From Streptomyces sp. B21-083 (GTDB taxonomy: Bacteria; Actinomycetota; Actinomycetes; Streptomycetales; Streptomycetaceae): a DNA stretch of 64,000 nt. A program made the translations under genes and the position numbers. Below the pieces are notes generated by a model that saw only the letters and a program-made list of their open reading frames with translations, made no database searches and was not told the origin of the DNA. How positions within the stretch are numbered: position 1 is the first letter of the stretch; every line of letters begins with the position of its first letter. Below are positions 62,191-64,000 of the stretch, piece by piece. The stretch covers positions 496,001 to 560,000 of the forward strand of contig NZ_JARUND010000002.1 in assembly GCF_036898825.1 (NCBI RefSeq), read 5' to 3'.

Positions 62191-62210
62191 GACGGCCCCG
62201 GGCGGCCGTC
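62191..62210. terminator. Hairpin between convergent hypothetical and integrase genes
   Basis: GACGGCC, six-base loop, GGCCGTC. It lies in the 55-bp gap between the two convergent stops and could terminate both. Confidence 0.4.
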
Positions 62211-64000
62211 ATGAGGATGGCGTCCGCTTGACGGGAATGCCGAGGTCGACGACGACACGGGATGGGCGCCGGTCTAGTTGGGCGAGCTTTTCCTCTGCTC
62301 CGACGAGGCTGATCTGCAGCCCTTCCATCTCGCCGAGCCATCCTTCGCGTTCGGCCTCGGCGATGCGGGCGAGGAGGTTGTCGCGGATCTCGACGAGCCG
62401 GTCGCGCTGGGCGGGGTCGGGCCAGAGCATCGGGCAGCGCACGCAGGCGTGTTCGTGGATGCAGGGGGTGGCGAACGCACGGCCGCAGGCGCCGATGGAG
62501 ACTTTGCGCCGCTCGAAGTGACCGAGGAACTCTTGCCATTCCTCGTCGGTGGGGACGCGGTATTCCTCGCTCGGGCGGAGGGACCTGCGGCGGGCGAGGA
62601 AGGCCATGTGCGCCCGGATCGTCTCTTCGGGGTAGACGGCCTTGTAACCGAGAGTCACGTTGATGTCCTGATGGCCGGCGATCACCTGGGCGATGTGTGG
62701 TGGCAGCCCGTTGAGGATGGCATCGGTGATGAACAGCCGGCGGAAGTCGTGCGGTGTGTAGCGAAGTGGGGCCCCGGTGACGTCGGTCAGGCCCGTGTCG
62801 ATGAGGGCCTGGTCGAGCATGGTGCGAACGGTTTCATCGGTGAACGCGCAGTCCTCACCGCGGATGCGTCGTTGGAACAGCAGCGGGGCCGGCTCCTGCC
62901 ACGCGCATTCGCGGCGGTCGTAGGAGCGGGCCAGGGGAACGGCCCCGGCGGTCTGCCGCGCTCGGCAGATGATCGCGCTCAGGACGTCGGCGAGCTCGGG
63001 GCTGACCAGCAGCAGCCGCTCGGTATCCGTCTTGGACGGGACGATCTGAAGGAGGGGGACGAGTTCACCGGTGGTGGGCAGCCGGTATTGGACCAGGCTG
63101 TGGTGGCTGAGTTCCATCAGTTCCTCGATGCGGATGCCGGTGGCCCGCAGGACCTCGACCACGGCCCAGGTCCAGAAGGCTCTCTCGTCCTCGAGTCCCA
63201 GATCGCGGCGTTTCCCGGTGGGCGGGTCCTCCGCCCAGATCCTGCCGGCTGTTCCGTGCGGAACCACGGCGCGTACGAGTTGCTGACCGGCAGCCGTGAA
63301 CACCTCGCCGGGGCCGGCATAGCGAGCGGCCTCCAGTACCGCGGAAGCGTCCTTGCGGCGCTGGTCGACCGTGCGGACGAGGATCGGCAGGACCGGCAGG
63401 CGCTCGCGGGTGCGTGCGTCCATCCTTGCTTTGCGCCGCCGTTGTACTTTGCGGTTCTCCAGCTCGTCAGCCTTCACCGGGCTCGGTGCCACCCACGGGC
63501 CCCAACGGCCGGGATCTTCCAGTGCCCACTGGGCGATATCGAGGTAGAAGGCCCGCACCTGGGTGAGCGTGTCCCGGTGGTTGAGCCTCTCGACCTTCGT
63601 GCTGCTGCGCCGGCCGTCGGGTCCGGTGACGGTCTTGTCCTTGGTGCGCATCCTCTGCTTCCACTGCCCGATGACGTCCGGGGCGAGGCGGAGACTGGCG
63701 GCGTCGGGGTGGTGCTGCTCGATGTCGTGCCAGAAGCGCTTGCCGAGGTGGTAGGAGAGAGACTTCAAGCTGGTGTAGTCCAGCGCGGGCTGGCGTTCAC
63801 GGAGATAGTCCACGAGCAGGTCACGGACGGGACGGCAGCGCAGTCCGTAGCGGTCGACCAGTTCCTCGGGGGTTCGCTGTCCCCGGTTGCGGACCCCGCG
63901 CAGATTCTGCGGGGCAGCCTCGCCCAGGGCTCCGAGCTGGTGCAGTAGCCGGTAGAACACCTCGGTCCCCGCCGTCATCCGCTTGAGGAGCGTGGCCTGA
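62209..64000 (-). CDS. Tyrosine recombinase/integrase, possibly cut by window edge
   Basis: At least 589 residues from ATG 63978; the frame stays open to the window edge and no ribosome site precedes that ATG, so the true start may lie outside. A SAM-like core-binding part (about 45-180) precedes the catalytic domain (about 260-470): Arg in GIRIEEL, Lys in PSKTDTERL, HDFRR, and GHQDINVTLGY with the nucleophile Tyr (about 443). After it comes a Cys/His cluster (CGRAF...CIHEHACVRCPML, about 500-520) and a helical tail. Long recombinases of this form usually act in groups of two or three neighbouring genes, and the second may lie beyond the edge. It would move or fix the element that interrupts the Fn3 gene. 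Confidence 0.85.
   Translation of the reverse strand, partial: QATLLKRMTAGTEVFYRLLHQLGALGEAAPQNLRGVRNRGQRTPEELVDRYGLRCRPVRDLLVDYLRERQPALDYTSLKSLSYHLGKRFWHDIEQHHPDAASLRLAPDVIGQWKQRMRTKDKTVTGPDGRRSSTKVERLNHRDTLTQVRAFYLDIAQWALEDPGRWGPWVAPSPVKADELENRKVQRRRKARMDARTRERLPVLPILVRTVDQRRKDASAVLEAARYAGPGEVFTAAGQQLVRAVVPHGTAGRIWAEDPPTGKRRDLGLEDERAFWTWAVVEVLRATGIRIEELMELSHHSLVQYRLPTTGELVPLLQIVPSKTDTERLLLVSPELADVLSAIICRARQTAGAVPLARSYDRRECAWQEPAPLLFQRRIRGEDCAFTDETVRTMLDQALIDTGLTDVTGAPLRYTPHDFRRLFITDAILNGLPPHIAQVIAGHQDINVTLGYKAVYPEETIRAHMAFLARRRSLRPSEEYRVPTDEEWQEFLGHFERRKVSIGACGRAFATPCIHEHACVRCPMLWPDPAQRDRLVEIRDNLLARIAEAEREGWLGEMEGLQISLVGAEEKLAQLDRRPSRVVVDLGIPVKRTPSS

Noticed and set aside
62278..63948. Plus-strand frame of 556 codons opposite the integrase
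   Set aside because: Shadow of the recombinase, which has the full Arg-Lys-His-Arg-His-Tyr set.
1..64000. CRISPR arrays, tRNA or rRNA genes
   Set aside because: No regularly spaced repeats and no tRNA-like T-arm or acceptor pairing outside genes were seen by eye; a tRNA scan would settle it.

Overview
The window is very G+C-rich, with strong third-position GC bias, many GTG starts, GGAGG-type ribosome sites, frequent ATGA/GTGA gene overlaps, and several Tat or lipoprotein secretion signals. The family content (PucR, MmyB-like XRE, SigX5-like ECF sigma, GH75 chitosanase, dre-like box) points to a Streptomyces or close relative. Secreted polymer hydrolases, sugar importers, many pseudogenes and an integrase at the right end suggest a chromosome-arm or accessory region of a soil or plant-associated saprophyte.

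Layout. (1) 1-9.8 kb: a plant-pectin locus with two GH78 alpha-L-rhamnosidases, a LacI regulator, a CUT1-type sugar ABC importer (binding protein and two permeases) and a secreted GH43 arabinanase with a ricin-type binding domain. At least five LacI-like palindromes lie in its control regions. (2) 10.0-17.3 kb: a minus-strand block with a two-component system, a polytopic membrane protein, a methyltransferase, a DUF2064 transferase, a GT2 glycosyltransferase and an NAD-dependent epimerase, partly coupled by 4-bp overlaps; probably synthesis of an unknown glycan or glycolipid. (3) 17.5-20.8 kb: a hydrolase remnant, then a divergent acyl-CoA ligase and PucR regulator. (4) 20.8-33.0 kb: a LacI regulator with a 24-bp perfect palindrome, divergent from an Opp/Dpp-type importer (with a fused permease-ATPase) and four hydrolases of three folds; this looks like one uncharacterised uptake-and-hydrolysis system. 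(5) 33.3-41 kb: a degraded zone with at least six broken genes among intact SDR, XRE, HNH-like lipoprotein, S8 protease and quinone oxidoreductase genes. (6) 40.9-53.1 kb: a second glycoside locus with a divergent GH10 enzyme, GH1, TetR, a CUT1 ABC importer and two GH3 enzymes. Its composition resembles the tomatinase (TomA, GH10) saponin-deglycosylation loci of plant-pathogenic actinobacteria, which is the most interesting hypothesis here. (7) 53.3-57.1 kb: ECF sigma factor, second HNH-like secreted protein, NmrA-like reductase and TetR. (8) 57.7-59.8 kb: dhaKLM dihydroxyacetone kinase operon. (9) 59.9-61.5 kb: GH75 chitosanase and a truncated Fn3 lipoprotein behind a DasR-like box. (10) 61.5-64.0 kb: a hypothetical protein and a tyrosine recombinase, probably the edge of an integrated element.

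How the parts fit: regions 1, 4 and 6 share one logic. A local repressor with nearby palindromes controls an importer lacking its own (CUT1) ATPase, plus secreted enzymes that release the substrate and intracellular enzymes that finish it. No CUT1 ATPase is present, so these importers probably use a shared MsiK-type ATPase encoded elsewhere, as is known for Streptomyces. No rRNA, tRNA or CRISPR array was seen. All function calls are from reading the sequence; no database search was run.
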